From an uncultured Bacteroidales bacterium (lineage in GTDB: Bacteria; Bacteroidota; Bacteroidia; Bacteroidales; Muribaculaceae): DNA of 64,000 nt. Location: NCBI GenBank assembly GCA_902777835.1, contig CACYVC010000007.1, positions 1 to 64,000 of the forward strand, written 5' to 3'. The translations under genes were made by a program, and so were the position numbers. The notes beneath the pieces were generated by a model. That model searched no databases. It saw only the letters and a list, made by a program, of their open reading frames with translations, and was not told the origin of the DNA. Below are positions 1 through 8,988 of this stretch, one piece after another; the first letter of the stretch is position 1; each line of letters starts with the position of its first letter.

Positions 1-32
1 TCATAATATTTCTTTTGATTACAGATTGTAAG

Positions 33-94
33 TACCACCCATTTTGACCAATAGAGTGATATTACTCAAATTTTACCACTCATTTTGACCAATT
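33..94. repeat. Two direct repeats at left edge, possible IS21-type element end
   Basis: Two near-identical 21-bp copies lie at 33-53 and 74-94 (core CCATTTTGACCAAT or CTCATTTTGACCAAT), spaced 41 bp start to start. Repeated short motifs near the terminus are typical of IS21-family transposon ends. No transposase is inside the window, so the element, if real, lies to the left. AT-rich sequence without a gene follows up to the hutH promoter. Confidence 0.4.
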
Positions 95-215
95 GACCAT
101 TATTTTTTATAAATCACAAAAAATAAATTTAAATTATTTGCAATTTTGTATTCTATAAAAGATAAAATTGCGAGAAAAAGTCAAGTGCTTTTTTCTTTTT
201 ATGGTGATAAATGTG

Positions 216-223
216 TACCTTTG
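216..223 (+). promoter_or_regulatory. Bacteroidales -7 box for hutH
   Basis: TACCTTTG matches the Bacteroidetes TAnnTTTG -7 consensus, 50 bp before the hutH ATG. No clear TTG is present at the -33 position. The predicted leader is about 44 nt, A-rich, with no Shine-Dalgarno sequence, as usual in this phylum. Confidence 0.6.
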
Positions 224-273
224 CACACCGAAATTAAGAACACAAAATTAACTAAACACTTAACATAACCGAA

Positions 274-1749
274 ATGACACATTACATTAGCGCTGAGCAC
301 CTCTCGATTGAGCGTGTAGGCGAAATTATTGAGAAGAACATAAAGTTGGCTCTTAGCGACGATGCCAAGGCTCGCATCATCCGCTGCCGCAAGTATCTCG
401 ACGAGCAAATCGCTGCCAGCGACGTGCCAGTTTATGGCGTGACAACCGGCTTTGGCTCGCTGTGCAACGTGAAGGTTAGCAAGGACCAACTCTCACAACT
501 GCAAATCAACCTGATGATGTCGCATGCCTGCGGCGTGGGCGAGCGTGTGCCCAACGAGATTGTGCGCATCATGCTGCTACTCAAGATTCAGTCGCTGAGC
601 TACGGCTTTTCGGGCAGCAAGCTCGACACTGTGGAGCGCCTTATCGACTTCTTCAACGAGGGCGTGATTCCCGTGGTTTACCGTCAAGGTTCTCTTGGCG
701 CTTCGGGCGACCTTGTGCCACTGGCTCACATGAGTCTGCCACTGGTAGGACTTGGAGAGGTGGAATATGAAGGTAAAGTGATGCCTGCAGCCGAGCTGCT
801 CAAGATCAAAGGTTGGAAGCCCATCGAACTCGCAAGCAAGGAAGGTCTCGCACTGCTCAACGGAACTCAGAACATGAGCTCGTTTGCAGTGTGGTCACTG
901 CTCCAGGCTGAGCGCCTTAGCGACTGGGCCGACCGCATCGCTGCTATGTCGCTCGACGCCTACGACGGCCGCATCGAGCCATTCACTGAGGCAGTGCATC
1001 TGGTACGCCCACACAAGGGCCAACTTGAGACCGCCGCTCACATGAAAGAACTGCTCACAGGCAGCGAACTCATCAAGCAACCCAAAGTGCATGTGCAAGA
1101 CCCCTACTCCTTCCGTTGCGTACCACAGGTTCACGGCACAGTCAAGGATACCATCCGCTACGTGAAATCGGTTATCGACACCGAGATCAACAGCGCCACC
1201 GATAACCCAACTGTTTGCCCCGATGAAGACCTAATCATCAGCGCTGGCAACTTCCATGGTGAGCCCATCGCTATGCCTATGGACTTCCTCGCTATCGCGC
1301 TTAGCGAACTCGCCAACATCAGCGAGCGCCGCATCTATCGCCTCGTTTCTGGAACTCGCGGTCTGCCAAGCTTCCTTGTTGCCAACCCAGGTCTCAACAG
1401 CGGCTTCATGATTACCCAATACACCGCCGCCAGCGTTGTAAGCTTGAACAAGTCGCTTGCCGCACCTTCGAGCCTCGATAGCATCCCATCGTGCCAAGAC
1501 CAGGAAGACCACGTGAGCATGGGCGCCAACGCCGCCATCAAGCTCTACAAGGTGGTGCTCAACACCGAACGCGTGCTTGCCATAGAGCTGTTCAACGCTG
1601 CTCAGGCGCTGGAGTTCCGCTTCCCCAAAAAGTCTTCTCCAGTAATCATGAAGATGCACGAAGACTTCCGCAAAGAGGTGCCATTCATTGGCGACGACGT
1701 GATTATGTATCCTCTCATTGAGAAAGCAATACAATTCCTTCGCAAATGA
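274..1749 (+). CDS. hutH: Histidine ammonia-lyase
   Basis: Converts L-histidine to trans-urocanate and ammonia, the first step of histidine utilisation, in the cytoplasm. The 491-residue length is normal for the family. The MIO cofactor triad A143-S144-G145 lies in GSLGASGDLVPLAHM. Y54 (YGVTTGFG) fits the catalytic tyrosine, and the Ser-His pair S83-H84 is the histidine-selecting pair of HAL as opposed to PAL or TAL. NGTQ and SRDQ-like (SCQDQEDH) motifs follow. The start at 274 is the first ATG after a good -7 box. The stop overlaps the hutI start (ATGA), so the two are co-transcribed and probably translationally coupled. Urocanase (hutU), needed between HutH and HutI, is not in the window. 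Confidence 0.95.
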   Translation: MTHYISAEHLSIERVGEIIEKNIKLALSDDAKARIIRCRKYLDEQIAASDVPVYGVTTGFGSLCNVKVSKDQLSQLQINLMMSHACGVGERVPNEIVRIMLLLKIQSLSYGFSGSKLDTVERLIDFFNEGVIPVVYRQGSLGASGDLVPLAHMSLPLVGLGEVEYEGKVMPAAELLKIKGWKPIELASKEGLALLNGTQNMSSFAVWSLLQAERLSDWADRIAAMSLDAYDGRIEPFTEAVHLVRPHKGQLETAAHMKELLTGSELIKQPKVHVQDPYSFRCVPQVHGTVKDTIRYVKSVIDTEINSATDNPTVCPDEDLIISAGNFHGEPIAMPMDFLAIALSELANISERRIYRLVSGTRGLPSFLVANPGLNSGFMITQYTAASVVSLNKSLAAPSSLDSIPSCQDQEDHVSMGANAAIKLYKVVLNTERVLAIELFNAAQALEFRFPKKSSPVIMKMHEDFRKEVPFIGDDVIMYPLIEKAIQFLRK

Positions 1750-2990
1750 AACTCTTAGTTAAGAATATCGCCACCCTCGCCGGTATCGACGGCGGGGGTG
1801 TGCTGAAAAGATGCGGCGAGGAGATGGCACAGTTCGATGCCATCACCAATGCTTGGATGCTAGTGGAAGACGGCATCATCACCGAGTTTGACTCAACCGA
1901 CAACCGCCCAGCGCCAACCGATGTTGACGAGACAGTAGATGCCGCTGGCGGCACAGTGCTGCCCAGCTGGTGTGACTCTCACACTCACATCGTGTATGCC
2001 GGCAGCCGTGAGCAGGAGTTCGTGGATAAAATCAACGGACTCTCCTATGCTGAGATTGCCCGTCGTGGCGGCGGCATCCTCAACAGCGCTGACCGCTTGC
2101 ACGAGATGACCGAGCAGCAGCTCTACGACCAAGCGATGGAGCGCGTGCGCGAAGTGATTGCCAAAGGCACTGGCGCCATCGAGATAAAGAGCGGCTACGG
2201 CCTCAACACCCAAGACGAGCTCAAGATGCTGCGCGTGATAGCTCGCATCCAGGAGAGCACGCGTCTGCGTGTGGTATCTACCTTCCTCGGTGCTCATGCC
2301 GTAGGTCGCGAATATGCAGGCCGCCAAGGCGACTATGTTGACCACATCATCAACGACATGCTGCCCGCTGTTGCTGCCGAGGGATTGGCAAACTTCGTGG
2401 ATGTGTTCTGCGATGAGGGATTCTTCACCCCCGAAGAGACATCGCGCATCCTGGAGGCTGGTCTCAAATATGGCATGCGCGGCAAGATTCACGGTCAGGA
2501 ACTGGCTCCTTCGGGCGGCGTAGAGGTGGCATTGAAGCACAACGCCCTCTCGGTTGATCACCTTGAGAGCATGACCGACGAGGACATCGCCATGATGCGC
2601 GGTCGTGACACCATGCCCACTGCCCTACCCGGCACCTCGTTCTTCCTGAACATGCCGTTTGCTCCTGCCCGAAAGATGATTACCGCAGGCTTGCCCATGG
2701 CTATCGCCAGCGACTATAACCCAGGTTCTACACCAAGCGGCGACATGAAATTTGTGGTATCGCTCGCATGCATCAAGATGCGCTTGCAACCCGCCGAGGC
2801 ATTCAACGCCGCCACCATCAATGGCGCAGCAGCCATGGGATTGAGCAGCGACTATGGAAGCATAGCTCCTGGCAAGGTGGCAAACTTCTTTATCACCAAG
2901 CCCATTTCGAGCATTGACTTCATTCCCTACGCTTACACCACACCCATCATCGCCCGCACCTTCCTTGCTGGCGAGGAGCAGGTTTTTTAA
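1746..2990 (+). CDS. hutI: Imidazolonepropionase
   Basis: Hydrolyses 4-imidazolone-5-propionate to N-formimidoyl-L-glutamate, the third step of histidine degradation. It is a 414-residue cytoplasmic metal-dependent amidohydrolase. Metal ligands and active-site residues are in expected places: H79 and H81 (DSHTH), H249 (KIHGQE), H272 (SVDHLE) and D323 (ASDYNPG), with R88 in AGSREQEF for substrate binding. It starts inside the last codons of hutH (ATGA overlap), so expression is probably coupled. A 14-bp inverted repeat lies just after the stop. Confidence 0.95.
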   Translation: MKLLVKNIATLAGIDGGGVLKRCGEEMAQFDAITNAWMLVEDGIITEFDSTDNRPAPTDVDETVDAAGGTVLPSWCDSHTHIVYAGSREQEFVDKINGLSYAEIARRGGGILNSADRLHEMTEQQLYDQAMERVREVIAKGTGAIEIKSGYGLNTQDELKMLRVIARIQESTRLRVVSTFLGAHAVGREYAGRQGDYVDHIINDMLPAVAAEGLANFVDVFCDEGFFTPEETSRILEAGLKYGMRGKIHGQELAPSGGVEVALKHNALSVDHLESMTDEDIAMMRGRDTMPTALPGTSFFLNMPFAPARKMITAGLPMAIASDYNPGSTPSGDMKFVVSLACIKMRLQPAEAFNAATINGAAAMGLSSDYGSIAPGKVANFFITKPISSIDFIPYAYTTPIIARTFLAGEEQVF

Positions 2991-3002
2991 TGCACAATGG
3001 CG

Positions 3003-3069
3003 CGTGAAAGGTGGAACGGGGATAGTGAAACGATTCTTCCATTTCTCATTTCTCATTCCACCTTCCACG
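3003..3069. repeat. Inverted repeat after hutI
   Basis: A 14-nt arm at 3003-3016 (CGTGAAAGGTGGAA) pairs with 3056-3069 (TTCCACCTTCCACG) with one mismatch, across a 39-nt spacer holding a short ATTTCTC direct duplication. There is no T-run, so it is a weak terminator at best; it may be a small mobile or processing element. Confidence 0.5.
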
Positions 3070-3088
3070 TCAATTAATTCCTAATGAT

Positions 3089-3631
3089 ATGGCAAAAATT
3101 TCAACTAAAGCCGAATTGATTGCGGCTATGACCAGTGATTTCGCAACTCTAATGACGCAGCTCAACAGCATGAGTGAGCGAGCCATTAGTAACGAATTTG
3201 ATGAGACCAACAGCCCTAAGAAATGCGGAGCACGATGGATTTATGACCGCTGTACCCGCGACCTGCTGATTCATCTCTATGAGTGGCAAATGCTGATGGA
3301 GACTTTTGTGGCAAACATCCGCGCTGGTCAGCAGCGTGACTATTTGCCCGATGAATACCGCAAGGATTATCATGCCATGGACAAGATGCTCGTTGAAAAG
3401 CATCAGGCGACTACGGTAGCCGATGCGCGCACGATGCTAACTGAGAGCCATGAGAAGATGCTCCAATTAGCCGACAGCTTTTCGCAGGAGGAGCTATTCA
3501 CCAAAGGCTACTACAAATGCACCTACACTACCGACATGGCAGCCTATTTTGCCAGCGTGACATCCAGCCCCTACCAGCAAGCCACAAAAATTCTAAAGAA
3601 GCACACCAAGAGCATCGACAAAGCTAAATGA
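3089..3631 (+). CDS. ClbS/DfsB family four-helix protein (DUF1706)
   Basis: A 180-residue protein with no signal peptide. The pattern GARWIYDRCTRDLLIHLYEWQ followed by LPDEYRKDY and a terminal Y-x-x-A-x-K-x-L-K-K segment is that of the ClbS/DfsB (DUF1706) family, a DinB-like four-helix bundle. The named member ClbS protects colibactin producers from their own toxin by acting on its cyclopropane warhead; most relatives in gut bacteria have no known substrate. It sits 98 bp after hutI on the same strand, but the hairpin between suggests it may not belong to the hut unit. A strong bidirectional terminator follows. The family call is fairly firm; the function is open. Confidence 0.75.
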   Translation: MAKISTKAELIAAMTSDFATLMTQLNSMSERAISNEFDETNSPKKCGARWIYDRCTRDLLIHLYEWQMLMETFVANIRAGQQRDYLPDEYRKDYHAMDKMLVEKHQATTVADARTMLTESHEKMLQLADSFSQEELFTKGYYKCTYTTDMAAYFASVTSSPYQQATKILKKHTKSIDKAK

Positions 3632-3656
3632 GCACTCTACTCCCTATCCACCAAAC

Positions 3657-3685
3657 AAAAAAGCGCCACAATGTGACGCTTTTTT
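3657..3685. terminator. Bidirectional terminator between convergent genes
   Basis: AAAAAAGCG and CGCTTTTTT form a stem around CCAC/GTG with one mismatch, flanked by an A-run on the left and a T-run on the right. It serves the ClbS-like gene on the plus strand and the BspA-like gene on the minus strand. Confidence 0.8.
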
Positions 3686-3725
3686 GATACTATAAATTAT
3701 AAGCAGCCCAGCTATGAACTGTGAA

Positions 3726-5741
3726 CTATTTCTTGTTTCCGAGTAAGATGTTGTAAATTGCAGTGATATCAACACTTGTGATGAAACCATCGCCGTCCAC
3801 ATCACTGGTGGCGATGAAAGTCTCGTCTCCATTAAGCAGGTAGTTATAGACAGCTGTGATGTCAACTGCTGTCACCTCTCCGTCGCCATCCACGTCACCA
3901 GGAATGTTAACAATTACCTGCTCCCACTTGGCATAGAGCGTCATGTCGCCTGTAACGATGTTGTCGAAGTTCCACTGATTGGTGCATGCGGCATTGGTGT
4001 GCCATCCCAGGAAGTTGTAGCCATCGGCCGTTGGTGCGGTGGGCTCAATGGCCTTGTCTTGGTTGCTCCATTCAATATTTTGTGGGTCGGGGGCAGTGCC
4101 GTGCCCGTTAGCATTGAAGGTCACTGTGCAGTGCCAGTGTTCCTTAGTCGCATTGGGTTTCCATAATGAACTTTTCATTACACTATTCCACTGTTGTTGT
4201 GTGCCATTGAAGTAAATGTCGGCCAATAATGGGCAATCATAGAAAGCATAGCTATTTATTCTTTCCACTGTTGAAGGAAGGTACACTGTTTGGAGATTAT
4301 CGTTGTCGCGGAAAGAGCTACTAGATATATATCTTGTACCTGATTGGATGTCCACTAATTGAAGATCATCAACATTTCTAAATACCCCTCCACCTATGGT
4401 GTCGACATGGCTCAGAGTGATTTTGTTAATAGGCATTTGAACAATATTGGAATACCAATTGTGGACCCTTATAATCTGCTTTTCGGGGTGATAGGACCAA
4501 GCGGGTGAAGCACAGGCTATTTTCAGGTGGTTATCCTTGAGCGTCCAGTACAGATGATTGTCGCTGGTCTCATTACCGCCACACCAGCCACAATACCACA
4601 AGTGATCTTTGCTTCTAACCATTGTTTGAATAGAATACATATATGCCCTTGGATTCCAATTTTCAAGATCTCCAGCGCTATAAATTATGCATTGATCGCT
4701 GCTCAAGTTGGCAAAAGCATAATCTCTAATCGTGACGTTTGGATTATCAACTGTGACCCAAGACAGACTATTGCTTCCTTCGAAGGCATGCTCGCCAATT
4801 GTGTTGGCATTATTTGTGTGCACCCCTTCGATGGCAGTACCCACAAACCCATAATCTGGAATACGTAATATGGAGGCGGGCAATTGGTCATAGTTGTAGG
4901 TATTGCTGCTTGTCCAGTTATTGACACGCTTGAGCGATGAGCACCCCTGCAGCAACGGCATATTCGCAAGTGAAGCGTGATTATACATCATGAGCGTGTC
5001 AAGTTTTGTAAACCCATTAAAAACATCATCGACGCAGTACTTCACCGTAGCGCCGTCAATAGTAACGGGGACCGTCATTCGGGTTTTATTGTTCTTGACG
5101 CCTACATATCCTGTGATTTGACAATCTGTCCCGCTTCCGCTCGTAGTCCATCCTTTCTGAGCTGAGCTGGTGTGCATATAGATAAAATCGCTTTCTGAGC
5201 CACATCCCTCATTAAGGTCGGCTGGCGAAGTGCCGCCATTCTTTCCCAAAGCACCATTTGAGGTTGAATTGAAAGAAATCGATTTTATAGCAGTAGAGCG
5301 GTAGTTCTCATTATCGTCGGTGGCTACGTACAGGTGTATGTAGGAGCCTCCAGCGTTGCTGTTGAGGTCGCCCTTACTGCTCTCAAAATGACTACCACCT
5401 ACATATTCCACAAGGTAATAGGTGCGACCATTGTGTGTGATTTCGTCGGGTGTCGAGCTACTTGTTGATGTCCTGATATAAAAATCTGTGGCAAAATAAC
5501 CAGCATCATTTTTTTGGTTACTGCCTTTAGTATAGAGCAAAAAGATGTAGTCACTGCCAGTGCCACATCCCTTGTTGAGGTCATAGTCGACCAGTATCCA
5601 ACCGTCGGCAGTAAGCTCCGACTTCAGGTAGTTTGTCTCGCTTTTGGTGCCTCCAATTAGCACTACGCCATTGACAAAATCCTCGGCACAAACGCTAGTT
5701 GTAGCAAGCAGTGCCACAATAATAAAGATAATCTTTTTCAT
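3726..5741 (-). CDS. Secreted BspA-like protein with MABP-like beta-prism, InlB-type repeat and dockerin
   Basis: A 671-residue protein with a signal peptide (residues 1-19). Residues 20-200 hold three related segments, each with DLN followed by a Gly-rich turn and an aromatic beta strand (DLNKGCG, DLNSNAGG, DLNEGCG). This threefold pattern resembles the MABP beta-prism fold. Residues about 215-530 look like degenerate LRR_5 (BspA-type) repeats, with patches such as FNGFTKLDTLMMYNHASL and SYAFYDCPLL. Residues about 545-612 are a Listeria-Bacteroides (Flg_new/InlB B) repeat with VTFNANGHG and LYAKWE. The last 58 residues are a dockerin with two DxDGDG loops. Likely a surface binding protein; ligand unknown. 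No catalytic motif is visible. Confidence 0.75.
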   Translation of the reverse strand: MKKIIFIIVALLATTSVCAEDFVNGVVLIGGTKSETNYLKSELTADGWILVDYDLNKGCGTGSDYIFLLYTKGSNQKNDAGYFATDFYIRTSTSSSTPDEITHNGRTYYLVEYVGGSHFESSKGDLNSNAGGSYIHLYVATDDNENYRSTAIKSISFNSTSNGALGKNGGTSPADLNEGCGSESDFIYMHTSSAQKGWTTSGSGTDCQITGYVGVKNNKTRMTVPVTIDGATVKYCVDDVFNGFTKLDTLMMYNHASLANMPLLQGCSSLKRVNNWTSSNTYNYDQLPASILRIPDYGFVGTAIEGVHTNNANTIGEHAFEGSNSLSWVTVDNPNVTIRDYAFANLSSDQCIIYSAGDLENWNPRAYMYSIQTMVRSKDHLWYCGWCGGNETSDNHLYWTLKDNHLKIACASPAWSYHPEKQIIRVHNWYSNIVQMPINKITLSHVDTIGGGVFRNVDDLQLVDIQSGTRYISSSSFRDNDNLQTVYLPSTVERINSYAFYDCPLLADIYFNGTQQQWNSVMKSSLWKPNATKEHWHCTVTFNANGHGTAPDPQNIEWSNQDKAIEPTAPTADGYNFLGWHTNAACTNQWNFDNIVTGDMTLYAKWEQVIVNIPGDVDGDGEVTAVDITAVYNYLLNGDETFIATSDVDGDGFITSVDITAIYNILLGNKK

Positions 5742-5786
5742 ACGCGCAGAATTTAAGGAGTGTTAGATAATCACTGATTTTTGTTG

Positions 5787-5817
5787 CAAATATAAATAAT
5801 TATAAGCAAAAATGCAA
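5787..5817 (-). promoter_or_regulatory. Promoter of the 3726-5741 gene
   Basis: On the minus strand TATATTTG (5787-5794) fits TAnnTTTG, with TTG (5815-5817) 20 bp upstream. The leader is about 40 nt. Confidence 0.65.
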
Positions 5818-5935
5818 GCATTTTGAAGAAAAACACTTGCATTTGGTAGGAAAATATGTACAGCTCTATTGAGCGTTATGCATTTAAAAAGGCGTCAGCC
5901 CATTGTGCATTGAGCATTATGAATTATGCATTGAA

Positions 5936-8770
5936 TCAATTGCCCAGCAGTATGTTGTAAATTGCAGTGATATCAACAGTTGTGATGAAACCGTCGCCGT
6001 CCACATCACTGGTGGCGATGAAAGTCTCGTCTCCATTGAGCAGGTAGTTATAGATAGCAGTGATGTCAACGGCAGTCACCTCTCCGTCGCCATCCACATC
6101 GCCATAGACCTGTGTGCCACCATCAAGGGTGGTAACCTCAATCTTGTTGGACCACTCACCATGAATATTGCCATTCACAGCGCGCACATCATAGATGTAG
6201 GTGGTGGCTGGCAGCAGGCCGGTGACTGCATAATTAAGGTCGGTAATGCCCGAGATAATTCTTTCGTCAAGGTCGCCAGCCGAGGATTTGGGCATCACTC
6301 GCAGCGTGTAACTTGTGGCACTTGGGCATGGGGTCCAGTTGGCGGTAAAGCCGTCAGATTTGACTTCGGTAGCTGCTGTAGCGACAGGTGTCTCAAGTGC
6401 ATTGAGCGGAGTCTTGAAACCTATCTCATAGAGCTTGGAGAAGTCGTTGAAGATTGCAACCTTATAAATGACGCTTGGATCAAGTTCGTCAGATGCTAAC
6501 ACTTCTTCGGTGTTAGTAGTGGTATTCTGCTTGGTCTGAATAGCGGTTTCGCTTGGGGTGACAGTGCCATCGTCGTTGAGGGTGCACTCATAGATATACA
6601 TCTTCAATGGATATGTCGAGTTGCTGCGATTCACGGCCAACTGCTTAACCTGTGAGCAGTTTGTCACAAAGAACGTCTGGCAATCCTCGCTCCAGTCGGC
6701 AAACTGTCCCTCGCCGGCGAAGTAGCTTGCGCTACCCACGAACACGTCGGTGGCGGTCCATGTCGCGGAGCCAGTCCTCACGGTACCCGCATTGGTGAAC
6801 CAGTTCTGTGTAGCGTCGGCCTTTATCACACCATAGTTAGAAACGGTGAGCCAACCGCACTCTTCGCTCTCACGCTCGGTGTATTTGTAGAGATTGCGGA
6901 TGTCGCTGGTGTTCCACCCTGCCTCGTCGATAGTCTCATATTTTGAAATGTCGAGATATGGGTCGCTTGCGGTGTTGCCCTCGTTGGCTTTTCCAGTGAG
7001 CTCAACTGTCACACTCTCGGCACCATTGCTGCTAAATACCAATGAGCCCGAGAATCGGCCCTCAACCGATGGGTGGAAGGTAACAGCCACCTCAACTGGG
7101 GTGTCGAGATTAACGCTGCTCTGAGGAATAGTCATTGGCGAAACGATAAACGCACCGTTGTTGTCGTTAAGGGTGAGCGTCACGTCGCTAGTGAGATATA
7201 CGCCAGTGAGGCTGACAGTCTTAGTGATGGGTCGCTTGAGAGATGTGGTGTAGTCGAGCGATGTGGGCTCTACAATAAGGGTGGGCACATGAGGCCGCGC
7301 CACTCCAGTGATGGGCACAACAACCGTCTCCACATCCTCGTCGACACACGAGAGGGTGAGAGTTGCGCTAGTCGAGCCAGCCTCTGTGGGAGCGTAAGTG
7401 ACAACCACGTCAACACCACTAGCAGCCTCCTCAGCAGTGATGGTGGTGTGACTCACGCTGTAGGCATTATCGCCACTAAACGCAATGTTGATGTTGCTCT
7501 CGATGTTGTGAGCCTTTATTCTTACCTCTTGGGTGTAGGTCTCGCCGGCAAAGCCTTGGAAGTCAACTGCCGAAGGGGTGGCCCTGATAATGCCTACCGA
7601 AGGCTGAACACCGATAATCATTATCTGATTCAGGTTGAAGTTGGCGCCTGTGTCATCGATAAAGGCATTCAAGGCACACCAGGCGTTGCCCTCGCCACTC
7701 CAACCGAAATTCACGTGATACTTGTTGGTACCAGAGTCATAGCCGTCGACGTTGAAGGCATGGCCACCGGCAGTGCCGGCAGTGCCCAAGTAAACTATAG
7801 GTCGTCCTTCTATTATCTCCTCTTGAATGAGAGCCGCCCAACTAGCGTCATTGAAGTTTTCCTTTTGAACCATGCGAGTGGTCGCCTCATCATAGCCAAA
7901 GCCAATGAACATGTCGGCAATAATCTGAGCGTCGGCGGTGTAGATGCCACTGCCTCCAGCCTCGGGGGTGCCATACTTCATGTGCTCGGCCTGACCCACA
8001 TAGCGCATCAAGGTGGCAACAGCATTGGCTTGAGCGGCAGTGTAACCAGTGGCGTGAGAGCTGGTGTAGTCGTCAATCATGTTGTCCCAGTCAAAGGTGA
8101 CAGCGGGCAGAGCAGGATAAGTGTAGTTCACGCTGGTCCATGTGCCTATTTCAAGCACTCCATCGTAGGCAGGAACGGGCCCCACTTGCGTGAGGGGATA
8201 CTTCCAGTAGTAAAGTACCATCGATGCCGAAGTGGCAGGGCAACCAGTGTAGCACATATAGTTTGTGCCATTGTAGTTAAATTTGCATTGGTTCCAGTAA
8301 GGAGCTTCTTGATCCCAAAGGGCGGTAAGCAGTGGACCAATGGTTGTCTCATTTGCTTTTGGCGACTTGAAGGTCGTGGACCTTTCAACCTTTGCCTCGG
8401 GGTGAGCAAGCAGCCAGTCGAGCTGCACCTTGTAGCCGTCGAGCCACGCCTGCATGTTGCTGGGTATGCGGTCAAGGTTGAGAGGGTTGTCGCCATAGGC
8501 GAGGATTTCCTCAGCGCGGTCGTCGCCCGACACGATGACATAGGATGTCTCAGTGTTGAAGATGTAATACACAGGAGCCTTAACGGTCTCGCCAATCTCG
8601 GTCTTGATAAGTTTGGCATCGGCAGCTCCAGGTGCCATAATCTTGCCGGCATACACTTTTTGAACGAGGTATTGCTCTGCCTTGGTCTTAGCTGTTGACA
8701 CATCAACAGGCGCTGCCATTAGCTGCAGAGCAACTGTCATGACAGTAAGTAGTGATAATAGCTTTTTCAT
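5936..8770 (-). CDS. Secreted C10 (streptopain-like) cysteine protease with dockerin
   Basis: A 944-residue protein. Signal peptide 1-20 ends LMAA. Residues 21-145 resemble the Spi_C10 inhibitory propeptide, with SGDDRAEEILAYGD. The peptidase (about 150-385) has C177 in TGCPATSAS, H337 in GGHAFNVDGYD and the VNFGWSGEG segment, so the Cys/His pair is intact. Two Ig-like domains (395-598) follow, then the unnamed SDPYL/YEC domain (about 600-789), an uninterrupted fibronectin III domain (790-888) and a dockerin (889-944). Relatives are SpeB, interpain and the Bacteroides Bfp/Btp proteases, which are secreted zymogens. No staphostatin-like inhibitor gene is adjacent. It is the only such protease here whose FnIII lacks an insertion. 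Confidence 0.92.
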   Translation of the reverse strand: MKKLLSLLTVMTVALQLMAAPVDVSTAKTKAEQYLVQKVYAGKIMAPGAADAKLIKTEIGETVKAPVYYIFNTETSYVIVSGDDRAEEILAYGDNPLNLDRIPSNMQAWLDGYKVQLDWLLAHPEAKVERSTTFKSPKANETTIGPLLTALWDQEAPYWNQCKFNYNGTNYMCYTGCPATSASMVLYYWKYPLTQVGPVPAYDGVLEIGTWTSVNYTYPALPAVTFDWDNMIDDYTSSHATGYTAAQANAVATLMRYVGQAEHMKYGTPEAGGSGIYTADAQIIADMFIGFGYDEATTRMVQKENFNDASWAALIQEEIIEGRPIVYLGTAGTAGGHAFNVDGYDSGTNKYHVNFGWSGEGNAWCALNAFIDDTGANFNLNQIMIIGVQPSVGIIRATPSAVDFQGFAGETYTQEVRIKAHNIESNINIAFSGDNAYSVSHTTITAEEAASGVDVVVTYAPTEAGSTSATLTLSCVDEDVETVVVPITGVARPHVPTLIVEPTSLDYTTSLKRPITKTVSLTGVYLTSDVTLTLNDNNGAFIVSPMTIPQSSVNLDTPVEVAVTFHPSVEGRFSGSLVFSSNGAESVTVELTGKANEGNTASDPYLDISKYETIDEAGWNTSDIRNLYKYTERESEECGWLTVSNYGVIKADATQNWFTNAGTVRTGSATWTATDVFVGSASYFAGEGQFADWSEDCQTFFVTNCSQVKQLAVNRSNSTYPLKMYIYECTLNDDGTVTPSETAIQTKQNTTTNTEEVLASDELDPSVIYKVAIFNDFSKLYEIGFKTPLNALETPVATAATEVKSDGFTANWTPCPSATSYTLRVMPKSSAGDLDERIISGITDLNYAVTGLLPATTYIYDVRAVNGNIHGEWSNKIEVTTLDGGTQVYGDVDGDGEVTAVDITAIYNYLLNGDETFIATSDVDGDGFITTVDITAIYNILLGN

Positions 8771-8813
8771 TTGTATTTATGTTAGGATTGTTTTTGTAGA
8801 TATTAATAGCCCT

Positions 8814-8844
8814 CAAAAATACAAATAAATTATTATTATACCAA
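8814..8844 (-). promoter_or_regulatory. Promoter of the 5936-8770 protease gene
   Basis: On the minus strand TATTTTTG (8814-8821) with TTG (8842-8844) 20 bp upstream; leader about 37 nt. It lies back to back with the promoter of the 8989 gene. Confidence 0.65.
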
Positions 8845-8934
8845 TTTTTTTGACAATCATTCAACGAATGCTCATTTTTATGCGCCATCTTACCATTTTA
8901 CTGCTCTGTTTTTCTAAAATTCATAATTTTTTAT

Positions 8935-8942
8935 TACCTTTG
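8935..8942 (+). promoter_or_regulatory. -7 box of the DUF285 repeat gene
   Basis: TACCTTTG matches TAnnTTTG, 46 bp before the ATG at 8989. No clear -33 TTG is present. Confidence 0.55.
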
Positions 8943-8988
8943 AGGCGATAAAATAGAATCAAACTTATAAACTCTAAAAAGACATATA

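Noticed and set aside
5742-5935. Possible staphostatin-like inhibitor gene beside the C10 proteases
   Set aside because: C10 genes often have an adjacent inhibitor gene, but no frame of the right size or motif exists in this or other protease intergenic gaps.
7073-8698. Long antisense open frame of 541 codons on the plus strand
   Set aside because: It lies wholly opposite the C10 protease coding sequence, has no family motif and reflects codon bias of the real gene. Similar antisense frames elsewhere in the cluster were dropped for the same reason.
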